NCBI GenBank assembly: GCA_036785325.1
Contig: JAXIVH010000063.1
Coordinates: 1,205,049 to 1,269,048, forward strand
DNA length: 64,000 bases
From: Urophycis tenuis
Lineage: Eukaryota > Chordata > Actinopteri > Gadiformes > Phycidae
Direction of reading: 5' to 3'
Shown: positions 29,767 through 40,035 of the stretch, piece by piece
How positions within the stretch are numbered: the stretch's first letter is position 1
Layout of the letters: every line of letters begins with the position of its first letter
The notes under the pieces: generated by a model
The model's database searches: none
What the model was told of the DNA's origin: nothing
What the model saw: the letters and a program-made list of their open reading frames with translations, nothing else
Translations under genes and position numbers: made by a program

Positions 29767-31029
29767 ATGGCAACTACTATGGATTCGTCCTTACCTGCTG
29801 AGGTAGGAAACCAGTTTCAAAAAGCTCAGAAAAAGATTGCCGATCTCCTGGAGGATATCGGACGGCTGTCGGATGAGCTGCAGAAGAAGGACTCACTGCT
29901 GGCCACCCTCAAATCCCTGCTCCCGATGTTGTCCAGCTGGCTGGAGACCTCGCAGGCCGGTAAGCCAAACCTGCATAACACCGCCGCCGCACTGAGGGAC
30001 ACCGTCGTATGGGAACCTCCCTCCACCACCTGTCCGCGGCCTTAATGCTCAACTCCGAATAAAGGGCCTCACTGGTCTGAGGTGGTTGTCCGCAGTTGGA
30101 AGAGGGCTCCTGGCGGGGCTCCGTACGGGGCGCCCTCTTCTTTCACCATCCCGCTCACCAACAAGTACTCGGCTCTATCCGTGAGCAAGGAGCCACCGGT
30201 CCGGCCCCCGGACCAGGGAAATGATCCTGTTGATCCCGCTGTTTCCCCTCCGACGGATGCCGTGCCACCGCTCACCGACACCACAGCTTTACCTCCACTC
30301 TCGGCTGCCTGCACCCCCGCGGATGGACATCTAGCACCGGGCCACTCGCCTCCGTCCTCCCGCCATTCAACCCAGCGGAGGCGGCTCCTCAAGGACGCGG
30401 TGCGGTGGCACTCCCGGCGTCCTCCCCACCGTGAGTGGCATCACCCCCGGGCGCCTGACGGATACGACGGGGTCACCGGATCGCCCACTCCCCCCGGACA
30501 ACAGGCCACGACACTTGTCATAGGAGACTCCATCCTTCGTAACGTCCGCCTGAGGGGGGCGTTCACCCTGTTTTTTCCCGGCGCCACTGTTATGGATATA
30601 ACAGAGAAAATCCCGAGCGTCCTGGACTCTCACCCACAGGTGACCAAGGTTATTATTCATGTGGGTACCAACGACACTTCCAGACAACAGTCGGAGCTTT
30701 TAAAACGGGATTTTACGCAGCTTTTTAACAAACTCTTGCAGTCCCAGGTGAGTGTTTTTATCTCCGGCCCCACCCCCACCTGTGGCAGGGGCATTGGGCG
30801 TTTCAGCAGGCTGCTCAGTCTGAACACCTGGCTCTCCTCTGCCTGCTGCACCCACAGTGTCGGCTTCATTGACAATTTCAATGTATTCTCGGAGAGGAGA
30901 CACCTTTTTGGATCCGATGGTCTTCAGTTAAACAGATCTGGCTCCCGCGTGTTGTCTGCCAACCTGGCATACGGTGTACAACACGCACACCCTACACCTG
31001 TACTGACTGACCGGTCCACCGCTGATTGA
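29767..31029 (+). pseudogene. L2 ORF1 with esterase domain
   Basis: One frame with a single internal TAA at 30043. The N-terminal part is a coiled coil (FQKAQKKIADLLEDIGRLSDEL). A Pro-rich linker follows, then the esterase: VIGDSILRNV (nucleophile Ser block), VIIHVGTNDTS and, near the end, GSDGLQLNRSGSRVLS. The Asp is present, but the usual catalytic His of the D-x-x-H block is Gln here. In CR1/L2 LINEs this domain accompanies RNA binding and membrane/lipid interactions of uncertain role. Confidence 0.78.
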
Positions 31030-31185
31030 TGTCCCCCAGGTCCTAGTTCCTATGCTTCATGTTCCACAACTCACCATAACACACACAGTACTGGACTTGG
31101 GCCATCAGTTCTCATAAACAACGCACCAATTCCTGTCATCATCACCCATCGGGGGCAATCATCAAGAATCCATCATATTCACTCT

Positions 31186-31910
31186 GTGAACTTAAATAAC
31201 CTCAGACCTCTCCCAAAACATCATCAGTCCACACATACTGTTGGTAAGTCACCTGTCACTATAAACATGGCACTTTTAAACATACGCTCCCTTCAAAACA
31301 AATCATTTATTATTAACGACCTGATTTTAGATAATAAGGTTGACTGTTTATTTCTAACTGAAACATGGCTGGGTACAGACGCGCCAGTTATTCTCACTGA
31401 GGCCTCCCCACCAAATTTTAACTTCACATTCTCCCTGAGAAGTGGCAGGAAAGGTGGTGGTACTGCATCGATAACTAATAAATCATTAAATATTAAACAA
31501 ATTGTATTTGATCAGTACACCACCTTTGAGCATCATGCAGTTGTTTTTAATAATAACTAAATTCTGTGTGTCACCGTATACAGACCACTGAAGCATGATG
31601 CTGCTTTTATCAGTGAATTTTCTGAATTTTTATCAATAATCCATGCCACTTACAATTTTATCATTATATCTGGTGATTTTAACTTACACATAGATAATCC
31701 ATCTGACTCTTTGACCAAAGACTTTTTAAATTTATTGAGTTGCTTGGATTTTACTCAGCCGACTCACAACAGAGGACACACTCTGGATGTTGTTCTCAGC
31801 TATGGCCTGTCAACCAGTGTGTCCTCTGTTGTTGACCTGGCTGTGTCGGACCATTACTGTGTGTTTTTTAATATCACCAGTTCTATTTCATCCCTGCTGA
31901 CCGCCAGATG
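31186..31910 (+). pseudogene. L2 ORF2 endonuclease domain (truncated)
   Basis: APE-like endonuclease motifs in order: NIRSLQNK, FLTETWL, VTVYRP after a TAA at 31558, IIISGDFNLHID, LDVVLSYG and VSDHYCV. It would nick target DNA for target-primed reverse transcription. The RT domain that should follow is missing at the junction with the DIRS-like element. Confidence 0.78.
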
Positions 31911-32850
31911 CTTTAAGCACTGAATATTCCCCTTCGCGCATGCGCAGTTTGAGTATGTATACCAACAATGTCCCCTGTGACCCCCAGATGACCCGAAGAA
32001 GACAATATCTTCCGGTGTCACCTGAGGATCATTTCCTCCTTTTTTCTTCTCGCGTGCGGTTTTGCTTGCTTTGAAAGCATTACGCCTTCTGCTTCATTAC
32101 GAAGTACTTTATATGCCGTCGCTAGTAGTTCCGCGGCCGTTGTCGGTCGGAGCAGCGATCGTTCGCCCTCCAGGAGCTGCGACGGCGACCTCTCTCTGCA
32201 TTGAGAAGTGTTTTCTGTTTCGCCGGTAAGCGAGGTGAGTATCCCCTTAGCTGATGGCAGACTAACGCTTACTTTGGTGTTTGTGGCTTATTTGTCGGTG
32301 GTGGTTGCGTTCGCGCATCCTCCTCCCCCCAGTTAAACTGACTTTGTTTGCTCACAGGCTCTGTTGGTGGGTTGCGTGAGCGTGTCCCGTAGCCGGCGTG
32401 GAGCCTGTTACCTGTAGCATAGCTTCACCTGCAGGTGAGTGTCGCGCATCAACCTCTGTTGGTACAGGCTGCGTGCGCGCTGCTTTGGTTTGTTTTTTGT
32501 TTGCGCTGTCATTAGTTGCTATGACTGTTGCCCAGCACTACAGCTATTTTTGGTACAGTGTCCAAAGGCTGATTTTTTATTATTGTGACTGTTAGTATTG
32601 ATAACAGTTATTATTTATTCTTATTATTGTAATTGGGCCTCTGCTGTTTTAGGCAGCGAACGCGCTCCCTCCCTTCAGCTTACTGTGCCCGTACTTGGTT
32701 TTTCCATAGCGTACGCGCTCAGGTTATCCAAGGACTCCTTACCTGGTACAGGCGGCGTACGCGCCCCCTCCCCCCAGTACAAGGCCCTATAGGCGGGAGC
32801 GTCCGAGTTAACTTGGACAGGTGAGTGTCGCACCTCGTAGTGCCACCACA

Positions 32851-33897
32851 ATGGATGGCTCCCATTTTTGCACATCCTGTGAGACTCCTCTACAGTCAGA
32901 GGATGGTCACGACCTATGCCCCGTGTGCCTCGGTCCTGAACACCTTCGGGAGGCACTCTCTGACAATCCCTGCATGAACTGCAGCTACTTGTCTCGGGCG
33001 GTGAGAGCTGCCAGACTGGCGGAGGTGGAACATCCTGGGGAGGAAGGTGAGCTCCCCCCTTCAGGCCAGGCGCCCCCAGTCGGTCAGAGACGGTCTAAGC
33101 GCCGGGCAGCTGCTTCAGCAGTTGCACTCTCCAGCAAAAAGGTGAAGCCTGCTCACAGAGAAGAGAGACAAAGCAGGCTCTCGTCCAAAGTGGAGCAGCT
33201 GTCGGCTGAGCTGGCCCAGATGAGGTACATGCTCAGAGACCGCCAGCCTGATGCCCCACTGGTAGGTGCTTTGGCACCCTCTCCTTCAATGCCGGTGCTG
33301 GTACCTGAGGAGGATACACTTTCCCTGGCTGCTTCGGCGACCCACTTCCACGATTATGGGGAGGATTCAGGAGATGGAGGTTCCCCGGCGTCTGAGCGGG
33401 GCTCCCACTCCTCAGCTCAGAGTTCAGGGGCCGAGACGGGCGATGGCTCCATGCGTGCCATCATGCGCATGGCCTTAGAGCGTCTGCACATGGAGGTACC
33501 ACAGCTGGCAGAAGCGGCACCGGCTAGCGCCTTCTTTAGGCGCAGGCCGGCCCCCACTGCCTTTGCTATTCCTCACTCTGAGGATTACCTGAAGGAGTTG
33601 CAGGCCTGTTGGAGGGACACTAAGGCCTGCTCCCGTCTCTCTGCAGATGGGCGGACCCTGGCAGCCATGCACGATGCAGCAGGAGTTGGCCTGGATCGTA
33701 TACCGGCCGTAGAGCCTGCCATCACTTCTCTCGTCGTGTCCCCGGATGAAGCTCTGCGAAGGGATGCCCTCGACCCCAGTGTCGGATCACAGACGACCTT
33801 CTCACAAGGGCTTATGATGCTGGAGCACGTGCAGGCCGCATGGGAAACTCCTTGTCACACCTCATGCTCTCAGCTTCACTGCAGGAGGGCAATGTGA
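32851..33897 (+). pseudogene. DIRS gag-like ORF, N-terminal part
   Basis: ATG at 32851. Starts with two CxxC pairs (FCTSCETPL, LCPVCLG) and a third Cys pair, then a basic region and a coiled coil (LSSKVEQLSAELAQMRYML). It continues into the DIRS gag core (SEDYLKELQACWRDTKA). The frame is lost near 33830, where the correct continuation moves to the ORF at 33840-34262. Confidence 0.72.
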
Positions 33898-34262
33898 CTG
33901 CTGACTCCACCACCTTTTGTGATGCCTCATTGGAGGCATTTGGCCTTTTTTCTAGAGAACTTGGACGAATGATGTCCATCCTGGTTCAGGCTCGTCGCCA
34001 GGTTTGGCTGTCTCAGTCAAACTTGACAGAGGCAGCTAGGAGACTTCTCCGCAGCCTCCCGGTGGAACCAGGGGAAATATTTGGTCCCGCAGCCCAGGAA
34101 GCATTGGAGCGGACCATCCAAGCCGGGCAGACCAGGCAGCAGCTTGCGGGCCTTAGACGGATGCCTCCTCCTGATAGGCCTCCTGCCAGCAGAGCGAGGG
34201 GCCCCTCGGCTGCCTTTCACACCCGCTTTCCACCGCCAACCCCACTTCACTGGCCGTCGTGA
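33840..34262 (+). pseudogene. DIRS gag-like ORF, C-terminal part
   Basis: Continues the gag after a frameshift: SASLQEGNVTADSTTFCDAS, SILVQARRQVWLSQSNLTEAARRLLRSLP and FGPAAQEALERTIQAGQTRQQ. It ends in a Pro/Arg-rich tail. These are the usual late gag motifs of vertebrate DIRS elements. Confidence 0.68.
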
Positions 34263-34443
34263 TGCCCAGCGTCCCGTACAGAGACCAGCCCGGGACTTTC
34301 GAGGCCCCGCCCGCCTGCCATCCAGACAGCCTCGAGCTCCAGAGCCCGTCCGCCCCCCCTCTAGGGCCCCTAGGGGCCGGGGGGCCAGACATTGAGACCT
34401 TGGGGCCGGCGGTGGGATATTTTTCGCATCAGCAGCTCCGACA

Positions 34444-35649
34444 GTGGACGTGGCCGCAGCCCTTGCGCCTCTACAGTCTCAGGGCTTGAAGGTTCTCCCG
34501 TACCTGGACGACTGGCTGATCTGTGCCCCCTCCCGTGCCCAGGTGTCCAGAGATACAGCGCGTCTCCTGTCCCACGTGGCCCGCCTCGGACTCAAGGTAA
34601 ACATGGCAAAGAGCTGCCTGGTACCATCTCGCAAACTAACGTCCATTTCAGCTGTGGTTCCTCTAGGCTTGCTGTCACTGCGCCCCCTGCAGAGGTGGCT
34701 GAACAGCTTCCATTTGGATGCCAGGCGGCACAGGGGCAAGAAACTCAGGGTGTCACAACAGTGTCTCCTCGCCTTGGCCCCATGGAGGGACAGGGCCTAC
34801 ATGCTCAGGGGTGTTCCTATGGGTTCTGTTCCGTCTCGCAGGGAGACTGTTACCACAGATGCCTGCCCTTCCGGATGGGGTGCAGTGTGGCAGAGCAGGA
34901 CGGCCCAGGGGCAGTGGTCTGTGGAAGACCAGGGGGCGCACATCAATGTGCTGGAGCTGCGAGCGATTCACTTGGCTCCCAGGCACTTTCTGCCGCACCT
35001 GAGGGGCAAGCATGTTCTCGTGCGATCAGACAACACATCAGCTGTGTATCATATAAATCATCAGGGCGGGACCAAGTCTGCGCGGCTGCTGCAAGTGGCA
35101 GAGGAGCTCCTTACGTGGGCAGCCCCCCGCCTGATCAGCCTTCGGGCGATGTATCTGCCGGGAGAGCAGAACAGCCTGGCGGACTCTCTCTCTCATCAGA
35201 AACTTCTGCCAGGAGAGTGGCGCCTCCACCCGGAGGTGGTGAACAAGATTTGGAGCCTCTTCGGCAGGGCAGAGGTGGACCTCTTCGCTTCAGAGGTCTC
35301 TACCCACTGTCCTCTGTGGTTCTCCTTGGCCGAGACAACCAGTCCTTTGGGCCAGGATGCACTGGCTCATCCTTGGCCGGACGGCCTTCTCTACGCCTTT
35401 CCTCCGCTTCTGCTGATTCGGCTGGTACTTCAAAGGGTCCTTCAGGAGGGTCACAGTGTCCTGCTTGTGGCTCCCTTCTGGCCAGGGAGGAACTGGTTTC
35501 CACTGCTGCACAGACTCTGTCGCGGTGCACCGTGGCGCCTACCCGACAGGAGGGATCTCCTGTCCCAACTAGCAGGGCGGATCTGGCACCCCAATCCACG
35601 ACGCCTCCAGCTATGTGTTTGGCTGTTGGAGGGCCCGAGCCGCTGTTGA
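34444..35649 (+). pseudogene. DIRS reverse transcriptase (C-terminal half) and RNase H
   Basis: Begins inside RT: VAAALAPLQSQGLKVLPYLDDWL carries the YxDD box, but the finger and first-Asp blocks that should precede it are missing. RNase H has its acidic residues in TTDACPSGWGA, NVLELRA and VRSDNTSAVY. A connector domain (LSHQKLLPGEWRLHPEVV, VDLFASEVSTHCPLWFS) follows. The frame shifts before the recombinase. Confidence 0.8.
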
Positions 35650-36532
35650 GCTCCTGTGCGGACCCTGTCAGACACACCATAATGAGCGCAAGAGCGCCAT
35701 CCACTCGTCTCCAATATGAGAATAGATGGAAACTGTTCTCCAACTGGTGTGCAGGTCGGAATGAGGACCCTGTGCACTGTTCTGTGCCAACTATTCTCGA
35801 CTTTCTTCAGTCTCTTCTGGACGAAGGGCGCTCTCAACGCTGAAAGTGTATGTAGCGGCAATATCTTGTGGTCATGTTAGGGTTGACAATGGCACAGTGG
35901 GGAGCCATGGTCTGGTGTCCCTCTTCCTGAGGGGGGCTCAGAGATTGCATCCTCTGAGTACCACAAGAGCCCCAGCATGGGATCTTCCCCTGGTACTTGA
36001 TGCACTACGCCGGCCCCCTTTTGAGCCCTTGGCACAAGCGGAGTTGAAGTGGGTTTCCTGTAAAACTGCGTTCCTTCTGGCCATTTGCTCTGCGAAGCAT
36101 GTCAGCGAGCTACATGCCCTGTCAATCAGTGATTCGTGTTTAAGGTGGAATTCGGATGGCTCAGGGGTCACTCTGTGGCCGAACACAGCGTTTCTTCCTA
36201 AGGTGCTGTCCCGTGCTCACCTGAACCAGCCCATTCGACTGGCATGGTTTGACCCTTCTCCGGGGGAGAAAGGGGAGGAGCCTGAGCTTTTGTGTCCAGT
36301 GCGGGCCCTGAAGGTCTACACTGCAGCTACGGCATGCATTCGAAGAGCTGATCAGCTCTTTCTCTGTTATGGTGGCCCTAACAGGGGTCGCGCCATTGTT
36401 GACGTCATCACCCATGCCTATCGGGCAAGTAACCGTCCCCTTCCACCTGGGGTGAGGTGCCACTCTACCAGGAGTGTTGCTACTTCATGGGCTGCCTTGA
36501 GGGGAGTATCCCTAGAGGACATTTGTCGCTGA
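35650..36532 (+). pseudogene. DIRS tyrosine recombinase (C-terminally truncated)
   Basis: N-terminal SAM-like part RAPSTRLQYENRWKLFSNWC (to 35843), then, after a frameshift, AFLLAICSAKHVSELHALSI, CPVRALKVYTAAT and CHSTRSVATSWAALRGVSLEDIC. The HxxR pair is present. The first catalytic Arg, normally in RVSEL, is His here, and the C-terminal Tyr block is cut off at the junction with L2 sequence. It cannot act as a recombinase. Confidence 0.78.
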
Positions 36533-37386
36533 TGCATTTGACGCTGATGCATGCTTTTATCTCCAGTCGTATTGAGTACTGTAACGCCCTGCTTTCTGGT
36601 CTTCCAAAAAGAAGCATCTCAAGTCTACAACTTTTACAGAACTCTGCAGCACGTGTGCTGACGAAGACCAGAAAGCGGACACATATTACACCGGTTTTAA
36701 AATCACTGCATTGGCTCCCTGTGTGTTTTAGGATTGATTTTAAGGTTCTTTTAATGGTTTTTAAATGTCTTAGGGGTCTTGGGCCTTCTTATCTTTCAGA
36801 ATTGCTTTTACCATATGAACCCTCCCGCGCCCTTAGATCCTCCGGCACTGGCCTTTTAATAATCCCCAAAGTTAGAACACGTACCTACGGTGAGGCATCT
36901 TTTCAGCACTATGGCCCCGTCTATGGAATAGCCTACCGGAGGACCTGAGGGCCGCAGAGAGTGTTGATATTTTTAAAAACAGGCTCAAGACCCACCTATT
37001 TAATTTAGCTTTCAACTGATGTTTTATTAATTTATTTATCTTAGTCCGTTTTTATTCTGTTATGTCTATTCTTTTTACTTTTTATGATAGACTTCATTTT
37101 AGTTATTTCTATGTTACTTTATTTTATTTATTTGTTTATTTTATGTTCTTAGCCTATGTAGTTTTATGCTTTTATTCCTTATCTCCAGTAGTTTTTATGT
37201 TTTATTCCCTATCTCCAGTGTTTCCTGGCCAGGCCTGTAGCTTGGTGGGCGCCCGGGTGGAGGCGTCCTGGTCATGGGCCGTGAGCAGCGCCTGGTGCAG
37301 ACGACCTCCTGTGATAGTGTTTCCTGACCTGGCTCCTCTGTACTCAGCCACATGTTTCTAAGTTTACTTTATTGATCTATGTGTAT

Positions 37387-37418
<32 letters not shown>

Positions 37419-37571
37419 CTGTTTTTTGCCGAAATGTGTATGTACGTGTGTATGTGCTGGGGTGGGGCAGGGTTGGGGGCTGCTTTTAAACATGTAAAGC
37501 ACTTTGTGCTACATTTTTAATGTATGTAAAGTGCTTTATAAATAAAGTTTGATTGATTGATTGATTGATTG
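36533..37571 (+). mobile_element. L2-like LINE, 3' part
   Basis: Encodes the C-terminal region of an L2 RT (HAFISSRIEYCNALLSGLPKR, LQLLQNSAARVLTKTRK, HITPVLKSLHWLPVCFRIDFK), followed by a long 3' UTR, AATAAA and the tail GATTGATTGATTGATTG. The RT palm is absent, so it joins neither the DIRS nor the 5' L2 segment in frame. Confidence 0.8.
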
Positions 37572-37677
37572 TGTGAAGTGTCTCCATTTAATTTCCGTAT
37601 GGTATTTTTTAATGGAATATTATGCAATGAAAACATGAGCTAAAAGCAGTTTTTTTGCACTTCTCCCCTCTGTCTAG

Positions 37678-37832
37678 ATTTGAAGAGTACACCACTACTT
37701 AGGACACATTTGACACCACTCAGCCAATGATATCGCAGTTTTTTACTTCAAGAACTCCAAGCAATACCTACAGCTCTAATCATCCACAGCAGAGAGCCAT
37801 CAGCAACTCAATCCTGTCAGATCTGATAATTG
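37678..37832 (+). pseudogene. hAT transposase exon 2, first piece
   Basis: After acceptor TCTAG at 37673-37677. Encodes FEEYTTT, a TAG, then QPMISQFFTSRTPSN and AISNSILSDLII, where it is cut by the gypsy element. The frame resumes at 45192 with DCNLPLSII. This is the N-terminal linker of a ZBED-type hAT transposase. Confidence 0.75.
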
Positions 37833-38816
37833 TGTAGCATGTGGAATTAGTTACGGGAGGGCAGTGTTTTAGGGTTCTCTCCCCTTGGTGCTTGGGTGAC
37901 GTCATGATTAGCAGCAAGGAGGGGGGTTGTAATTTAGACGGGCATATGTACGAACACCTGGGGTCCTTAGCCAAGTAACTCGTCCATGCTACTAGCGAGG
38001 TGTTTGTGCGAGGCAGCGGTGTCGGTGCTGTGGCTTGGTCCAGCGTGAGAGGGAGCCAGCGCAGATGTGGCCGGACAACGTGGGTAAACAACGTGGGTTC
38101 AGTGTGACTGCACTAACGCTGCCGCAGACCGACGCAGTTTTACGGTGTGCTAGCTGCTGTTCTTTTTAGATTGTTTGTATGCTTGTATGTGCTACTCCTG
38201 GTCATATGATTTTGATTTTCCCTCTAGCCGGTGGGCTGTCCGTTTGACTTGTCTGTGTTGCGAGCCACAGGTTAGAGGGGTTTTCTGTATTTTTGTTTTG
38301 TTTGTTTGTTTTGTTTTTTGTGTGTTTCCCCATAACCCTTAGTCTCCCCCTCTTAGCATCTGTCAAGCCATAGATCTTTAGAGGCACTGGGAAGCAGGTC
38401 TCCTTAATCACTACCTAGTGACAGAGTGCTGTGATGCGGTGTGGTGTGAACTCGTCTCCTTAGTCACCACCAGTGTGTCTTCTTTTTGGAGTGGAAAAGT
38501 GAGGTTTGTAGTGTGTGCGTTATCGACTGTGTTGCCCGAACCAAGGGGTGTGTGTTCACCTGTAAGAGACTAGCTTCCCGTAGTGTCCTCCTTTCTAGTG
38601 GTTTTGTCTAATTAACCTTCCCGTTGGGGTCGTCCCATTGTGTATTTAATGACCAACCTGTACCACCTCTATAATATTAAATAAAGAATCTGTAACTGTT
38701 CCTTACCAGTGTTGGCATACTCATTGTTACACTCAGAGTTCCTCTTGCTTCGATGCCACTATATACTGGTTGACCCAAGGGGTGGCGTAGTCGGCATCCA
38801 TTAGGGGGGTGCCACA
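37833..38816 (+). repeat. 5' LTR of the gypsy element
   Basis: 984 bp with TG..CA ends and AATAAA near 38680. I saw no difference from the 3' LTR when comparing the two by eye, including the GTTTTGTTTGTTTG run and the terminal CATTAGGGGGGTGCC. Confidence 0.95.
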
Positions 38817-38818
38817 TT

Positions 38819-38836
38819 TGGCGTTGTCGGCAGGAC
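38819..38836 (+). promoter_or_regulatory. candidate primer binding site
   Basis: TGGCGTTGTCGGCAGGAC begins two bases after the 5' LTR. It starts with TGG as expected for pairing with a tRNA 3' CCA end. The tRNA was not identified. Confidence 0.5.
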
Positions 38837-38937
38837 AATTTTTTTTCCCTTGTGGAGTGTTGTTAGGTTGGTCAAGGGAGTAGCGTGTGTGGGTGTGTGT
38901 GTGCGCGTGTGGTTTAAGAACAGCAGCTGGCGACAAG

Positions 38938-40035
38938 ATGAACGAGCCCGACGAAGGAGCCAATGCAGAGCTACAGCAGCTGCGGGAAAGCTTGGACCGG
39001 CTCAGAGTTGAAAATGAGAGACTGTCTCGTGCCAGAAATGGAGGTGCGGGGGATATGGTCGGTGACGAGGGTCCCCTGCCGGTGCGACGGGAACAGGCCT
39101 TGTATCTCCCTAGAGAGAGGCGGTGCCCAAAGTTTTCTGGCTCTGTCGCCTTGGGATCGCTTCCCATTGAAGAGTGGATTGGGGAGGCTCAAAACTGTAT
39201 CCGGTCAAGATATATGTCTGATTTTGAAAAAGCTATGTTTTTGTATGACCATCTAGAGGGCGAAGCCCGAAATGAAATCAAATATAGACCGGCAGCGGTA
39301 AGAGAAAACCCAACACAAATTCTGGACATTTTAAAAGAGGTATATGGGTGCTCAAAGTCCTATGTGTTTTGGCAACAACGTTTTTTTGATAGGAAGCAAA
39401 AAGAAAATGAGTCACTTTTTGAGTTTTCCCATGCGTTGATGGAACTGGTGGAAAAGGTGAAACTGTCCAAAGAAAATGCCATAGCTAATCCTGAGTTAGT
39501 ATTGCGTGACCAGTTCTGTGAAAATGTTAATGACCACATGTTGCGGAGAGAACTTAAGAGACTGGTACGGGCTAATGAAACATTTACACTCTTAGACGTA
39601 CGGTGTGAAGCCATTCGGTGGGTGGAGGAGGGACAGGCATGCCGCGACCGGAGCCACCGCCCTAAGGGGCACATCGTGAGTGAAACTCAGTATACGTCAC
39701 AATGTGAGGTCACCTGTACTCCAAACTCTGAACTAGCTGAACTGAAAGATATTGTCTCCAAACAACAAGCCCAAATAGATTCTTTGGTAAAACATTTAAC
39801 ACAGTCTAGTCATCAAGCCTCGGCTCCTCAGACACACCGAGGGGGTCAGTTTAGACGTGCCCCTGATGGCCAACCTATTTGTCACCGATGCGACCAACCT
39901 GGACACATAGCGCGTTACTGTCAGACAGCCCGCCCTCAGAGTAGCTTTAGGCCAGTTTCCCGTCCACCCCCTGACAATTCTACTAGTCAGCCAAGGGCCC
40001 CTGCCAATAACTCCAGCAGCCATCTGGGAAACTAG
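38938..40035 (+). CDS. gag: gypsy gag polyprotein
   Basis: 365 aa from the ATG at 38938, the first in-frame ATG. Upstream codons are only GTG-repeat sequence. N-terminal coiled coil (LQQLRESLDRLRVENERL), capsid-like region (EEWIGEAQNCIRSRYMSDFEKAMFLYDHLEGEA) and one CCHC zinc knuckle CHRCDQPGHIARYC near residues 315-330. It packages the element RNA. It ends with TAG right after a frameshift heptamer, so pol is expected as a gag-pol fusion. Confidence 0.92.
   Translation: MNEPDEGANAELQQLRESLDRLRVENERLSRARNGGAGDMVGDEGPLPVRREQALYLPRERRCPKFSGSVALGSLPIEEWIGEAQNCIRSRYMSDFEKAMFLYDHLEGEARNEIKYRPAAVRENPTQILDILKEVYGCSKSYVFWQQRFFDRKQKENESLFEFSHALMELVEKVKLSKENAIANPELVLRDQFCENVNDHMLRRELKRLVRANETFTLLDVRCEAIRWVEEGQACRDRSHRPKGHIVSETQYTSQCEVTCTPNSELAELKDIVSKQQAQIDSLVKHLTQSSHQASAPQTHRGGQFRRAPDGQPICHRCDQPGHIARYCQTARPQSSFRPVSRPPPDNSTSQPRAPANNSSSHLGN

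Larger units (their letters stand above)
29590..31910 (+). mobile_element. L2-like LINE, 5' part
   Basis: Contains an ORF1 with an SGNH/GDSL esterase domain and an ORF2 beginning with an APE-type endonuclease. The element stops at about 31910 within ORF2, where a DIRS-like sequence starts. An L2 3' end lies beyond that at 36533-37571. Whether both are the same insertion is unproven. Confidence 0.75.
31911..36532 (+). mobile_element. DIRS-like tyrosine-recombinase retroelement (deleted)
   Basis: Order gag-like ORF, RT/RNase H, tyrosine recombinase matches DIRS elements, which integrate by recombinase and leave no target duplication. A roughly 900-bp non-coding 5' region precedes the gag. The N-terminal half of RT is absent, the recombinase lacks its C-terminal end, and there are several frameshifts. 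Borders are approximate because terminal repeats were not resolved. Confidence 0.78.

Noticed and set aside
30069..30687. Minus-strand Gly/Ser-rich ORFs opposite L2 ORF1
   Set aside because: Shadows of the Pro-rich linker.
34392..35649. 483-codon ORF overlapping the DIRS RT
   Set aside because: Most of it is an out-of-frame shadow of RT/RNase H; only its last ~65 codons (35650-35843) are the start of the recombinase and are used there.
38887..38937. Upstream extension of gag beginning at a GTG
   Set aside because: Encodes a TG-repeat tract (WVCVCACG); the ATG at 38938 starts the conserved gag.
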